The notes: a model not told the origin generated them from the letters alone. Counted from the first letter of the stretch, positions 27,729 to 36,275 are shown. The stretch: 54,385 bases of DNA from Enterocloster bolteae (GCA_021772025.1 JAETNT010000027.1:1-54385), one strand, 5' to 3'. Made by a program: numbers and translations.

Positions 27729-29393
27729 GTGAAAGAAAAAAAGAAAAACCGTCTGAAGATTCATTGGAAAGCATTGACGATAAGCCTTCTGGCAGCTTTG
27801 CTGCTGGAAGGCTTTCTGAGCGTGAGGGCGGTCCGCCATGGAAGAGTCGGGGAGACGGTAGAGCTATGGCCGTCAGGTTTTTCCTACGCTGCAGGGTATG
27901 AAATAGAGACAGAAAGCGGAGATACCAGAGGAAATTTTCAAAGAATCAGCGGAGATCCTCAAATTTATTTCCAGGATTTTCATATTCCGTATGGGCGGCT
28001 GCGTATAAAATTTGCCCGGCCCATAGAGGAGGAAATGCATATCCAGATTTACAGTATAGAGGAGGGAGCAGTCTGCTCCCAGATTTTGTTTGTTCAAGAG
28101 GGAAGCACCCAGGCGGAATTTGACTTGATCTGTCGGGAGTACGGACAGCTGCGGATAGATTTGGACGGGGACTTTGCATTGGAGAAGGTAGAAGCTTTTC
28201 CGGCGGTTCCCTGGGGAGAGATTGATCTTTCCCGCGGCATGGCCGGGTGGAATCCAATCCGCTTTCTGGTTTTATGGATACTGCTTCTGGCCGCATGCCT
28301 GTCCTGGCCTGCCGTCTTTTTTAAGACTAAATTCCCAGCAGACTCCGGTACGCAGCACGGTCGGCTGGTTTGTTTCGATCTGATCCGTACCATGGCAGCT
28401 TACTTTGCCTTGGCCTATCATGTACTGAGCCTGGTGCTTTTAGACCTTCCGCCGGACAGCCTTTCCTGGAAAATCCTTTCCTCCGGAACCATTGTGCTGT
28501 TATCCTGCAATCCGTTGTTTTTCATGCTGAGCGGGGCTCTTTTGATAAAAGAAAAAAAAGAGACAGCCGCCTGCTTTTATAGAAGAAGGCTGGGAAAGAT
28601 AGCGGTTCCGCTGGTGGTATTTTACCTGCTTTATATGGCTGTTTTCTGGACAGGAGATCTGACGGCGGCCGGCTGGGCAAAGCGGGCCGTATCTGCAATT
28701 TTAAACGGCTCATCCAGGACTGCTCCCCATTTCTGGCTGGTATATGCTCTGATTACCATTTACCTCTTCGTTCCTGTTTTGCGAAAGTTTGTAGGAAGGC
28801 TTGGAGAAGTGAAAGAGAAAAGCCTGTTCTGCATAATAATCCTAATTTTGACTGCCGCTGCTGCCGTAAAAAGCCGGGGAATAGGAGGAAGCCTTTGGTT
28901 TAACTGGATTTTATGGCTGGCTCTCTTTGTGTCTGGCTATCTGATAAACCGGCCGTGGATGCGCCGGTATGACCGCTTCCTGGCGGCTTTTGGAGTTCTG
29001 TGCGGGGCGGTGTCCGTATGGATTATGATGATCAGAAATGATTACCAGGGAATTATTTTTAACGGTTCTATTTTGAGTGCGGGAGTCTCCTGGGGACTTT
29101 TTGTCTTGGCGCTGCCAATGGAAAAGGCTATTGGCAGGGCGGCAGGAATCCTGTCTTTTTTAGGAAGGCACAGCTTTAGCGTGCTTTTGATCCATTGGCT
29201 GGTTTTATATCGGATTGTGGTTCCGGGAGTGATTCCGGGACTGCTTTCCCACGGCATGAAAGTGCGTCTTTTAGGCGGATTTTTCGTTACCAGCGTTTTG
29301 TCACTTGCAGCGGCACTGATTTTTGACCTGCTTTTGGAACCGGGGATAAAAAAGCTGCTTTTTGAAGTCATATTCCGCAAAAATCCAGCATAG
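27729..29393 (+). CDS. Acyltransferase-3 family membrane protein with N-terminal extension
   Basis: A 554-residue protein from GTG 27729. Residues 14-32 are a membrane span, and residues about 35-170 an extracellular beta-rich region with no recognised family. Residues about 205-550 are an acyltransferase-3 (OafA/WecH-like) domain with about ten spans; it has RLVCFDLIRTMAAYFALAYHV, where the conserved Arg and His are seen, and FMLSGALLIKEKK. Such enzymes O-acylate surface polysaccharide, peptidoglycan or lipids; the target here is unknown. The 'LSGALL' in place of the common 'SGYLL' is a normal variant. It follows the amidase gene by 51 bases. Confidence 0.85.
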   Translation: MKEKKKNRLKIHWKALTISLLAALLLEGFLSVRAVRHGRVGETVELWPSGFSYAAGYEIETESGDTRGNFQRISGDPQIYFQDFHIPYGRLRIKFARPIEEEMHIQIYSIEEGAVCSQILFVQEGSTQAEFDLICREYGQLRIDLDGDFALEKVEAFPAVPWGEIDLSRGMAGWNPIRFLVLWILLLAACLSWPAVFFKTKFPADSGTQHGRLVCFDLIRTMAAYFALAYHVLSLVLLDLPPDSLSWKILSSGTIVLLSCNPLFFMLSGALLIKEKKETAACFYRRRLGKIAVPLVVFYLLYMAVFWTGDLTAAGWAKRAVSAILNGSSRTAPHFWLVYALITIYLFVPVLRKFVGRLGEVKEKSLFCIIILILTAAAAVKSRGIGGSLWFNWILWLALFVSGYLINRPWMRRYDRFLAAFGVLCGAVSVWIMMIRNDYQGIIFNGSILSAGVSWGLFVLALPMEKAIGRAAGILSFLGRHSFSVLLIHWLVLYRIVVPGVIPGLLSHGMKVRLLGGFFVTSVLSLAAALIFDLLLEPGIKKLLFEVIFRKNPA

Positions 29394-29452
29394 AATTGTG
29401 TTAAAGATAGCAGGTTGCTGTCTAAGAGAACAAGAAGAGGTGGAATAGGAAC

Positions 29453-29692
29453 ATGGCAGAACGGATCAGAAGAACTCAAAAGGAAATTTTGAGAGATAAA
29501 CTGGTTAAAATTGACGGGGAAATTGACAAAGCTTCCGTAACCCTGAGACGCCTGAAAAGTGAGCGAAGCCAATGTGAGAAAGATCTGAACGACTTGGAGA
29601 TGGGAGAAATAGCAGAACTGATACGAAGCAACAGCATCACGACACAAGAGCTTCAGGATTTGGTGGCGGATCATGTGAGGCGAAAAAAATAA
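29453..29692 (+). CDS. Small coiled-coil protein, DUF4315-like
   Basis: A 79-residue, highly charged helical protein: KLVKIDGEIDKASVTLRRLK, then CEKDLNDLEMGEIAELIRSN and ITTQELQDLVADH. The last part resembles DUF4315, a small protein of Tn916-type and other conjugative elements, though none of the other genes of such an element is nearby. The RBS AAGAGGTGG precedes ATG 29453. It sits just before tRNA-Ser, possibly a remnant of an element there. Confidence 0.6.
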   Translation: MAERIRRTQKEILRDKLVKIDGEIDKASVTLRRLKSERSQCEKDLNDLEMGEIAELIRSNSITTQELQDLVADHVRRKK

Positions 29693-29759
29693 AAATTTTA
29701 CTACCCAAACCGGCCTTTTTCGTGTATAATACAAACGTTGGCATATAATATGCCGCCAT

Positions 29760-29852
29760 GGAGACGTAGCGAAGAGGCCGTAACGCGGCGCACTCGAAAT
29801 GCGCTTGCCGGTTCATCCCGGCACGTGGGTTCGAATCCCACCGTCTCCGCCA
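29760..29852 (+). tRNA. tRNA-Ser (CGA)
   Basis: A 90-base class II cloverleaf plus encoded CCA: acceptor GGAGACG / CGTCTCC, D arm, anticodon loop CTCGAAA (anticodon CGA), a long variable arm TTGCCGGTTCATCCCGGCA, T loop GGTTCGAATCC, discriminator G. TATAAT at 29725-29730 is probably its -10 box. Confidence 0.95.
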
Positions 29853-29959
29853 TGAGTCTGCAGCGGGAGTACCGTTGCGGACTCTTTCTTTATTGAATTA
29901 AAAATACTTCTCAGATATAATTTTAATAAGTCCGATACAAAAGCAAAGAGGAGAAATAA

Positions 29960-31327
29960 ATGGAAGAAACGAAAAAGAAATCAATAAAAGGAATCCGCAT
30001 CCGCACCGTAAGCTACGGTATGATTTTTATTTCCGCTGTCCTGTATGTTCTGCTGATTGTGGCAACTGTGACTGCTTCAAAAGAATACAATAATATGACT
30101 GCCGCTACGGATGATTACATTACCTGTCAGAATTATGCGGCACAGGTTGCCGACGGTTCAAACTATTTAACAGAACATATCCGGCTCTATGTGGTGACAA
30201 TGCAGCCGGAATACATGGAGGCTTATTTTACGGAGGCGAATGTCACACGCCGCAGGGAAAGCGCATTGGAGGCGCTGAAGCAGTATGATGTCAGCAAAGA
30301 GGCATTTGAATTTCTTGAAACAGCGCTTGATTATTCAAATAAGCTGATGGAGCGGGAAATCTATGCCACAAAGCTGATTGCTCTTTCTGAGAACGTCAGT
30401 ATGGAGGAGCTTCCGGAAGAAGTGAGGAAAGTCAAAATTAATGCAGAAGATGAGAATTTGACTCCGGAGGAGATGGTGGAAAAAGCTCGTAAGATAATAT
30501 TTGGTACAGATTATCAGGATGCAAAGGCGCTGATTAATGCTAACATCTCCTACTTTGTTGACAGTGTGATTAATACGACCCATCAGAAACAGCAAGATAG
30601 CCTTGGGATACTGGAAAAGAGCATGTCCCAGCAAAAAATATTCATAAGTTTCCTGTTTGTTTTAAACCTGCTGACTTTTTCCATGATTATCCTGTTAATC
30701 GTCAAGCCGTTGCAGCTCTATATTAATTGTATCAAAGAAGAAAGGCGTTTGGACATTACTGGTTCTTACGAATTTAAATACCTGGCTCTGACCTATAACG
30801 ATATCTATGAAGTCAAAGCTTCCCATGAAGCGCTTCTGCGGCACCGTGCTGAACATGATCCCCTGACCGGATTGATCAACCGGGGAGCCTTTGACCAGAT
30901 AAAAGAATGTTTTCGGCTCAATCCCTGCCCGTTAGCACTGCTGATTATCGATGTGGACAAATTTAAATTGATTAATGACGGTTACGGCCATGAGGTGGGA
31001 GATCAGATTCTAAAAAAAGTGGCAGCAGTAATAAAAGATCATTTTCGCGCCAAAGATTACCCGGCAAGAATCGGCGGGGATGAGTTTGCCGTAATTATCA
31101 CAGAAGTTACGGAAGAAATGAAAGACACTATTTTAAATAGGGCAAAAGATATGAATGAGCTCCTTACAAATCCCACCGATGGACTTCCTGCCGTATCGCT
31201 CAGCATTGGAGGAGCATTTTGCCCGGAGGGATTTTCCAATGATCTCTATGCAAATGCCGACAGTGCACTTTATATCGTTAAGGAGAATGGCCGCTGCGGA
31301 TGCCGGTTTTATGAGGAAAAAACTTAA
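29960..31327 (+). CDS. Membrane diguanylate cyclase (GGDEF)
   Basis: A 455-residue signalling enzyme. Two membrane spans (about 16-40 and 222-246) enclose an extracellular helical sensor domain of about 180 residues, followed by a cytoplasmic GGDEF domain from about 290 (HDPLTGLINRGAFDQIKECF). The active site RIGGDEFAVI is intact, so it should make cyclic di-GMP; DVDKFKLINDGYGHEVGD carries the substrate residues. The allosteric RxxD inhibition site is not obvious upstream of GGDEF. It ends 27 bases before the convergent ImmA-like gene. Confidence 0.92.
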   Translation: MEETKKKSIKGIRIRTVSYGMIFISAVLYVLLIVATVTASKEYNNMTAATDDYITCQNYAAQVADGSNYLTEHIRLYVVTMQPEYMEAYFTEANVTRRRESALEALKQYDVSKEAFEFLETALDYSNKLMEREIYATKLIALSENVSMEELPEEVRKVKINAEDENLTPEEMVEKARKIIFGTDYQDAKALINANISYFVDSVINTTHQKQQDSLGILEKSMSQQKIFISFLFVLNLLTFSMIILLIVKPLQLYINCIKEERRLDITGSYEFKYLALTYNDIYEVKASHEALLRHRAEHDPLTGLINRGAFDQIKECFRLNPCPLALLIIDVDKFKLINDGYGHEVGDQILKKVAAVIKDHFRAKDYPARIGGDEFAVIITEVTEEMKDTILNRAKDMNELLTNPTDGLPAVSLSIGGAFCPEGFSNDLYANADSALYIVKENGRCGCRFYEEKT

Positions 31328-31353
31328 TAGAGTACAGCCTGGAACAAGCTAAA

Positions 31354-31827
31354 TTATTCCTCCGGCTTTCTCAGGCTTTCCATTACAGCCAATGACGGCT
31401 CAAAGAAGATCGTAAAATTTTTCCAGTTGGCGGAGGCCCCGTACTTTTTCCGGTAGCAGTCCAGAGCTTCCTTAAGAAATTCCTCAGAAACGTCTAAAAA
31501 TTCGGCCAGGTCGTTTAAGTCTTGACAGTGATGCTGATAGCCGCGGACAATTCCCTGCAATCCCACCCGGTTGTTGTAAGCCCACAGCCGGGCCTGACGT
31601 TCCTGTCTGCGGGCAGCGGCAGTGCTTTGATCCAGAATTTCTCCTACAGAGGTAAAATAATGTCCAAGTTCTTCAGCCAATACATCGGCCTTCTGCGCCA
31701 GAGTAGGAATATCCTGGCGGATGGCGATGCGAGTTCCCTTAATACGTCCATCATGTAGAGACAGAGGTTTTTCTTTTACCGTTAAACCAGCTTCATCTGC
31801 CGCAATCAACAATTCTTCGTAATTCAA
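31354..31827 (-). CDS. ImmA/IrrE-like metallopeptidase-family protein
   Basis: A 157-residue phage-type protein usually paired with a CI-like repressor, cleaving it on induction. The metal-site helix reads ADVLAEELGHYFTSVG; the second His and the Glu are kept, but the first His of HExxH is Glu here, a change common in phage members. It begins MNYEELLIAADEAGLTVKEK. It is the second gene of the repressor operon, 49 bases downstream, so it is probably part of the induction switch of the tail locus. Confidence 0.8.
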   Translation of the reverse strand: MNYEELLIAADEAGLTVKEKPLSLHDGRIKGTRIAIRQDIPTLAQKADVLAEELGHYFTSVGEILDQSTAAARRQERQARLWAYNNRVGLQGIVRGYQHHCQDLNDLAEFLDVSEEFLKEALDCYRKKYGASANWKNFTIFFEPSLAVMESLRKPEE

Positions 31828-31876
31828 ATCATCACCTCATTTACCATAAAAAATTTACTGCCGGGCGCACGAAGAT

Positions 31877-32494
31877 TCAGAAGTCAGGAGAATCCATAAT
31901 ATCTTCATCCTGCTGCAAAAGCTCTTCTGTAAAGGCATTGTCAGGAATGTCTGTACGGATGTGAGCAGCATCCACAGCCAGGTAGGATCGATCAGGAGTC
32001 GGAAAAACGGTAAGCGTGGAGGATTCCTTTCTTTCCGGTTTTTTCTTATGGACTTCATCTGTCAGGCCGCTTAAGCGGAAGCGAACAAAAGAGTCAATTT
32101 CCTTTGTAAGAGAGTGGTATTCCTGTGAAGAAATCTGATAATCGTTTTTATCTGCAGCCAGTAATGTATAAAACAAGGGCTCATTATCGGAGCTTGCAGG
32201 GTCAAAGCTTTTGCAGCAACCCAGCCGGAATCCCAGCCGCTTAAAAAGTTTCTGAAATAATTGGTACTCGCTGTCTGCCGTACCGACAGAATCCACCCAG
32301 CCCATTAATTCTTGAGAAGTAGCACCTAATGCCCGGGCAAACAGTTCAATTTTAGACTGCTGTAAATCCACCTGCCCTTTCTCTATCTTTGCAATAGAAG
32401 ATCGGTCTGTATAACCGGTAAGCCTTGCCAGAGAATCCTGGGACATGCCCTTTTCTTCCCGCAAACGTTTAATATTCTTATACAATTCCAACAT
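31877..32494 (-). CDS. CI-like XRE repressor of the tail locus
   Basis: A 205-residue regulator. The HTH is at residues 5-62 (NIKRLREEKGMSQDSLARLT, SSIAKIEKGQ, SKIELFARALGATSQELMGW). The C-terminal part is polar and has no LexA-type protease active site, so induction may depend on the adjacent ImmA-like protein. The gene is divergent from the tail operon and its own promoter lies in the shared operator region. It is expected to hold the tail operon off in normal growth. Confidence 0.85.
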   Translation of the reverse strand: MLELYKNIKRLREEKGMSQDSLARLTGYTDRSSIAKIEKGQVDLQQSKIELFARALGATSQELMGWVDSVGTADSEYQLFQKLFKRLGFRLGCCKSFDPASSDNEPLFYTLLAADKNDYQISSQEYHSLTKEIDSFVRFRLSGLTDEVHKKKPERKESSTLTVFPTPDRSYLAVDAAHIRTDIPDNAFTEELLQQDEDIMDSPDF

Positions 32495-32575
32495 ATTGTC
32501 TCGCCTTTCTTTAGCCTTCCTAGCAGAAGCGCCTCTCCTGTTCCGGAAAATTCATTTGCCTATAGGTTCATAAAA

Positions 32576-32604
32576 ATTATAGCACGAATGTGAAGATAAA
32601 TCAA
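32576..32604 (-). promoter_or_regulatory. Repressor promoter
   Basis: Minus-strand TTGATT (32604-32599), 17-base spacer, TATAAT (32581-32576). It drives the CI-like repressor and ImmA-like genes. Confidence 0.7.
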
Positions 32605-32622
32605 CAATGCCCTGAGAAAATG

Positions 32623-32694
32623 TTGACATGTATTCACTTTCGTGATAGAGTGAATGATAATCACTAATATAGAAATAATAGTGATTATCATTCA
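32623..32694 (+). promoter_or_regulatory. Tail-operon promoter and operators
   Basis: Plus-strand TTGACA (32623-32628), 17 bases, TAGAGT (32646-32651). An ATTCACT / AGTGAAT pair (32632-32638, 32649-32655) straddles the -10 box, and a perfect 16-base inverted repeat TGAATGATAATCACTA (32651-32666) / (32679-32694) follows directly over the start site. CACT-type half-sites recur through the region. These are the likely repressor sites; the long repeat could also form an RNA hairpin in the leader. Confidence 0.7.
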
Positions 32695-32737
32695 TCTAAA
32701 ATGAAAAAGGGACAAGAGCAAAAGGAGGAAAGCCTTT

Positions 32738-33160
32738 ATGGGAAACATTAAAATAACCAGAAAACTATTAGACAGCTATAAAAAGTTAAAGAAAGAGATT
32801 CCGGTTCTGGAGATGGAGCTGGATCTGATGGAACAGGGGGATTCCGGTTTTGGGTTTAGCACCATACTGGATTATCGGACAGGGGAAGGACGTCCTCAGA
32901 ATGTAGTAGGCTTTGACTGGCCTCTCTATGAATGCAGAATGAAAGTTCTGGAGGAGAAAAAGGCCCAGGCAGAGGCTGTGGAAAAATGGATCCAGGAGAT
33001 TGAGGACGGACAGACCCGATGCGTATTTTCAATGTTTTATATTAATGGAATGTCCTGGCTGAAGATTTCCGATAAAGTGAAAGCCACTGGAGATCACCGG
33101 GAGGATTATCCCCGGATCTGTATCCGGGACGCTTATCTGAAAAAAGCCGGAATAAAATAG
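32738..33160 (+). CDS. ArpU/RinA-like late transcription regulator
   Basis: A 140-residue protein with a coiled helical N-terminal half and a sigma-like HTH at about 105-140 (SMFYINGMSWLKISDKVKAT, then DYPRICIRDAYLKKAG), the pattern of phage ArpU/RinA and DUF1492-type activators. It is the first gene after the operators and is followed by a 153-base gap with a possible late promoter, so it may switch on the structural genes. RBS AAAGGAGG. Confidence 0.7.
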   Translation: MGNIKITRKLLDSYKKLKKEIPVLEMELDLMEQGDSGFGFSTILDYRTGEGRPQNVVGFDWPLYECRMKVLEEKKAQAEAVEKWIQEIEDGQTRCVFSMFYINGMSWLKISDKVKATGDHREDYPRICIRDAYLKKAGIK

Positions 33161-33313
33161 TAAAAGTTTTTCGTTCATTTCGGCAATTCCGGCTTACAAT
33201 AAAAATCGAAGCAAAGGGATGAAGGAAAAAACATCCCGCCGGACTTCCTGCTTTTTGGCGCCAAAGGCAGAAAAGAACGGAAGCTTACAAAATCAAGCAG
33301 AAGGAGGTTCAAT
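33161..33313 (+). promoter_or_regulatory. Putative late promoter region
   Basis: The gap between the activator and the first structural gene contains TTCATT (33174-33179), 15 bases, TACAAT (33195-33200). The -35 is not consensus, as expected for an activator-dependent promoter. A 12-base palindrome TTTGGCGCCAAA lies at 33254-33265. Confidence 0.4.
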
Positions 33314-33748
33314 ATGTACAACCAGCTTATGGACGCAGCGGTAAGCCGCCTGGGGGAATTGTTCCCCGGCTATCCTGTCTATATGGGGAACTTGCCTCAG
33401 GAACCGGAAAGGCCCTGCTTTTTCTTGGAGCTTAAAGAGGCATCCGAAAAAACCATGACAGGCAGACGGGCTATTCGGAAGATTAAATTTTCTATCCGAT
33501 ACATAGCAGGGGAGAGCCAACAGCTCCATAAGGAACAGAACCAGACAGCGGAGATGCTGATGGATGGTATGGAGTGGATTCGGATGCCGGACGGCATTCC
33601 GGTACGGGGAACCGACCGGAAGCATCAGCTTACAGACGGAATTCTGGATTTCTCAGTAATCTACAGCTTGTCCGTCTATAAAGAAAAAGAACAGGAAGAA
33701 CCTATGGAAAATTTAGAAATAACGAAAGGATTGGTGAAAACATGTTAG
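33314..33748 (+). CDS. Tail terminator-like protein (DUF6838-type)
   Basis: A 144-residue protein in the place of the tail completion/terminator protein of PBSX-type tails, just before the sheath. Sequence: MYNQLMDAAVSRLGELFPGY, FFLELKEASEKTMTGRRAIR, and a beta-rich C-terminus. In headless particles it should cap the upper end of the tube. It overlaps the sheath start by 7 bases. The assignment is mainly by position and size. Confidence 0.65.
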   Translation: MYNQLMDAAVSRLGELFPGYPVYMGNLPQEPERPCFFLELKEASEKTMTGRRAIRKIKFSIRYIAGESQQLHKEQNQTAEMLMDGMEWIRMPDGIPVRGTDRKHQLTDGILDFSVIYSLSVYKEKEQEEPMENLEITKGLVKTC

Positions 33749-35079
33749 GAGGAGGAACATTTACAAAGCAGGATAAGGTGCTGCCCGGTTCCTATATTAA
33801 TTTTGTATCTTTGGCAAAGGCGGCTTCTATGCTGTCAGAGAGAGGCTACGCAGCGCTCCCCATGGTACTGGACTGGGGACCTTCTCAGGAAGTATTTGCC
33901 GTTGGCGGGGAATACCTGGAAGAAGACTGCAAAAAGATTTTCGGTTATGAGTATAAAGATGAAAAGATGAAGGGGATTCGGGATATTTTCCGGAATGTAA
34001 AAACTCTTTACGTCTACCGTTTAAACCAGGGAGAAGCGGCGGAAAACCTTATGGCTACAGCCCGGTACAGCGGAGTCCGGGGCAATGATATTACTCTGAC
34101 AGTGGAAAAAGACGGGGAATTGTTTGTAGTTACCACCTATTTGGCAGGAAAGGAAACCGACAGCCAGGCCGTGGCAGGGGCAGGAGACCTTCTGGATAAT
34201 GATTACGTTATCTTTAAAAAGGACGGAGAATTAAAGGAGACAGCAGGGCTTCCCCTTACAGGAGGAACTAACGGAGACGCGCCGGGAATAACGGAGTATC
34301 AGGATTTTCTGGACGCATCCGAGAGTCTGTCCTTTAACGCTTTGGGCTGCCTGTCTAATGATGAGGAGATCAAAGATCTGTTTATTCAGCACACCAGACG
34401 GATGAGGGATGAGATGGGAGCCAAGTTCCAGACCGTTTTATATCAGGCATCCCAGGCTGATTATGAGGGAATCGTATCGGTGGAAAATGCCCCGGCAGAG
34501 GCGAAAGCCTCAGGAAAAGCTGCCGGAGAGCAGGAAGAACCGGCGCTGGAAACCTGGTCCATGGTATACTGGGTTACCGGAGCCATTGCCGGATGCGGCG
34601 TAAACGCATCCAATACCAACAAGACCTATGACGGGGAATTTAATGTGAATACTGTTTACACCCAGCGCCAGTTAAAGGAAGCTCTTCTTTCCGGCAAATT
34701 CATGTTCCACAAGGTGGGAGATGAGGTTCGGGTTTTGGAGGATATTAATACCCTGGTAACTTATACGGAAGAAAAAAACCGGGACTTTGCAAGCAACCAG
34801 ACTGTCCGGGTTCTGGACCAGATTGGAAACGACGTGGCAGTGCTTTTTGATAATAAATATTTGGGCAAAATTCCCAATGACGAGGCCGGAAGAATCAGTT
34901 TCTGGAATGATCTGGTAACATATTTTAACGACTTAAGCCGCCTGAGAGCCATTGAAGGTTTTGAGGCAAAGGACGTAATCGTAACCAAGGGGGAGGGCAA
35001 GAAGAGCGTTGTGGTAAACTGCCCCGTTACCCCGGTAAACGCTATGGCCCAGTTGTATATGACAGTGATTGTACAGTAG
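33742..35079 (+). CDS. Contractile tail sheath protein (XkdK-like)
   Basis: A 445-residue sheath subunit. Signs are the N-terminal PGSYINFVSLAKAASML, ARYSGVRGNDITLTVEKDG (domain II), LTGGTNGDAPGITEYQDFLD, and the C-terminal KDVIVTKGEGKKSVVVNCPV followed by VTPVNAMAQLYMTVIV, the handshake strand region. It proves the particle is contractile (myovirus-like, R-type). It is followed 19 bases later by the tube gene. Confidence 0.92.
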   Translation: MLGGGTFTKQDKVLPGSYINFVSLAKAASMLSERGYAALPMVLDWGPSQEVFAVGGEYLEEDCKKIFGYEYKDEKMKGIRDIFRNVKTLYVYRLNQGEAAENLMATARYSGVRGNDITLTVEKDGELFVVTTYLAGKETDSQAVAGAGDLLDNDYVIFKKDGELKETAGLPLTGGTNGDAPGITEYQDFLDASESLSFNALGCLSNDEEIKDLFIQHTRRMRDEMGAKFQTVLYQASQADYEGIVSVENAPAEAKASGKAAGEQEEPALETWSMVYWVTGAIAGCGVNASNTNKTYDGEFNVNTVYTQRQLKEALLSGKFMFHKVGDEVRVLEDINTLVTYTEEKNRDFASNQTVRVLDQIGNDVAVLFDNKYLGKIPNDEAGRISFWNDLVTYFNDLSRLRAIEGFEAKDVIVTKGEGKKSVVVNCPVTPVNAMAQLYMTVIVQ

Positions 35080-35098
35080 AAGAAGAGGAGGAAACGCC

Positions 35099-35575
35099 AT
35101 GAGCAGAAGACAGACTATGAACGCCCGCGACTCTATCAGCGCGGCAGAAGCAGAGTGTTATGTAACTATCGGAAATGACAGGATTTATCTGATGCAGGTC
35201 ATTAACCTGGAAGCATCTGTAGAAAAAACCAAGACCGAGGTTCCCATTATGGGAAGAACCGGAAAAGGCAATAAAGCCACCGGATGGAAGGGAACCGGCT
35301 CCGCTACTATCCATTACAATACCAGCGTATTCCGCAAGCTGCTGTACCAGTATAAGGAAACCGGAGAGGATATTTACTTTGATATCCAGATTACCAACGA
35401 GGATCCTACCTCCCACGTAGGCAGACAGACAGTTATCTTAAAAGACTGCAATCTGGACGGAGGCATTATCGCCAAGATGGATGCGGACGCAGAGTATCTG
35501 GACGAGGAATTTGACTTTACCTTTGAGGATTGGGAGATGCCTGAGGAATTTGCCATGCTGGAAGGGATGCAGTAG
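35099..35575 (+). CDS. Tail tube protein (XkdM-like)
   Basis: A 158-residue inner-tube protein from ATG 35099 (GAGGAGGAAACGCC upstream): MSRRQTMNARDSISAAEAEC, GWKGTGSATIHYNTSVFRKL, and EFDFTFEDWEMPEEF. XkdM-type tube proteins follow the sheath gene in this order in PBSX, diffocins and related tails. Confidence 0.9.
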   Translation: MSRRQTMNARDSISAAEAECYVTIGNDRIYLMQVINLEASVEKTKTEVPIMGRTGKGNKATGWKGTGSATIHYNTSVFRKLLYQYKETGEDIYFDIQITNEDPTSHVGRQTVILKDCNLDGGIIAKMDADAEYLDEEFDFTFEDWEMPEEFAMLEGMQ

Positions 35576-35593
35576 GAAGGAGAGGAGGAAGAA

Positions 35594-36022
35594 ATGGGAG
35601 ATTTAAGTTGTTTTTTCAGCCAAAATGCGGTAAAAGCAGAAAATGAAAAGATTGTAGTATCCAGACGATTCCTTGGATCAGATAAGAAGCCTATGGCGTG
35701 GGAAGTACGTGCAATCACCTCTGAAGAGGATGAAAGCCTGCGTCGGGAATGTACAAAAAGGATCCCTGTATCCGGCAGAAAGGGGCAGTATACCCAGGAG
35801 ACAGATTACAACCTGTACCTTGGAAAGCTGGCGGCAAAGTGTACGATTTTCCCAAACCTTAACGATAAGGAGCTTCAGGATTCCTATCATGTAATGGGGG
35901 CGGATATCCTGCTGAAAACCATGCTGACTGCGGGAGAATACGCAGGGTATATTGAAAAAATCCAGAAGGTAAACGGATTTGACACCACTATGGAAGACCT
36001 GGCGGAAGAAGCAAAAAACTAA
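35594..36022 (+). CDS. Tail assembly chaperone, upstream frame (XkdN-like)
   Basis: A 142-residue protein in the position of the lambda gpG / XkdN chaperone, between tube and tape measure. It has the typical WEVRAITSEEDESLRRECTK core and LKTMLTAGEYAGYIEKIQKV. Its last codons form the heptamer A AAA AAC, and a -1 shift there reads straight into the next frame. The two products, G-type and GT-type, coat and recruit the tape measure during assembly. Confidence 0.88.
   Translation: MGDLSCFFSQNAVKAENEKIVVSRRFLGSDKKPMAWEVRAITSEEDESLRRECTKRIPVSGRKGQYTQETDYNLYLGKLAAKCTIFPNLNDKELQDSYHVMGADILLKTMLTAGEYAGYIEKIQKVNGFDTTMEDLAEEAKN
36013..36019 (+). promoter_or_regulatory. Predicted -1 ribosomal frameshift site
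   Basis: The heptamer A AAA AAC lies in the zero frame as GCA AAA AAC, immediately before the TAA stop at 36020. After a -1 slip the reading continues CTA ATT GAG GGA GGC GAT ATG, in frame with the 58-codon ORF at 36037-36213. The SD-like GGAAGAA upstream may stimulate it. Confidence 0.8.
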
Positions 36023-36036
36023 TTGAGGGAGGCGAT

Positions 36037-36213
36037 ATGGAGGCAAATATAGCCTACTATTGCCTCCATAAGCTTCATAAATGGCCCCATGAATTCTTGG
36101 CTCTAAGCAGGGAAGAGAAAGCATATGTAATCGCTGCTATAAAAATAAAAATGGAACACGATGAGAAAGAGGCCAAGCGTATGAGACATGGCCGGGGGAG
36201 GAAAAGAAGATAG
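36037..36213 (+). CDS. Tail assembly chaperone, downstream frame (GT extension)
   Basis: 58 codons, MEANIAYYCLHKLHKWPHEF ... ending in the basic GRGRKRR. It is the T-type extension of the tail chaperone. It can be read as a fusion by -1 shift from the upstream gene, giving about 206 residues, or from its own ATG with GGGAGG 4 bases upstream. Most dsDNA phages with long tails make this pair by frameshift. Confidence 0.75.
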   Translation: MEANIAYYCLHKLHKWPHEFLALSREEKAYVIAAIKIKMEHDEKEAKRMRHGRGRKRR

Positions 36214-36224
36214 ATTTTTCAGAG

Positions 36225-36275
36225 GGGATGCGGCAAATGGAAAGCTTTTCTATTTCATTTTGCCACATCCCTTTC
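36225..36275 (+). terminator. Hairpin between chaperone and tape measure
   Basis: GGGATGCGGCAAAT (36225-36238) pairs with ATTTTGCCACATCCC (36257-36271) with one mismatch, followed by TTTCT. It may act as a partial terminator or mRNA stability element that sets the level of tape-measure mRNA below that of sheath and tube. Confidence 0.5.
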
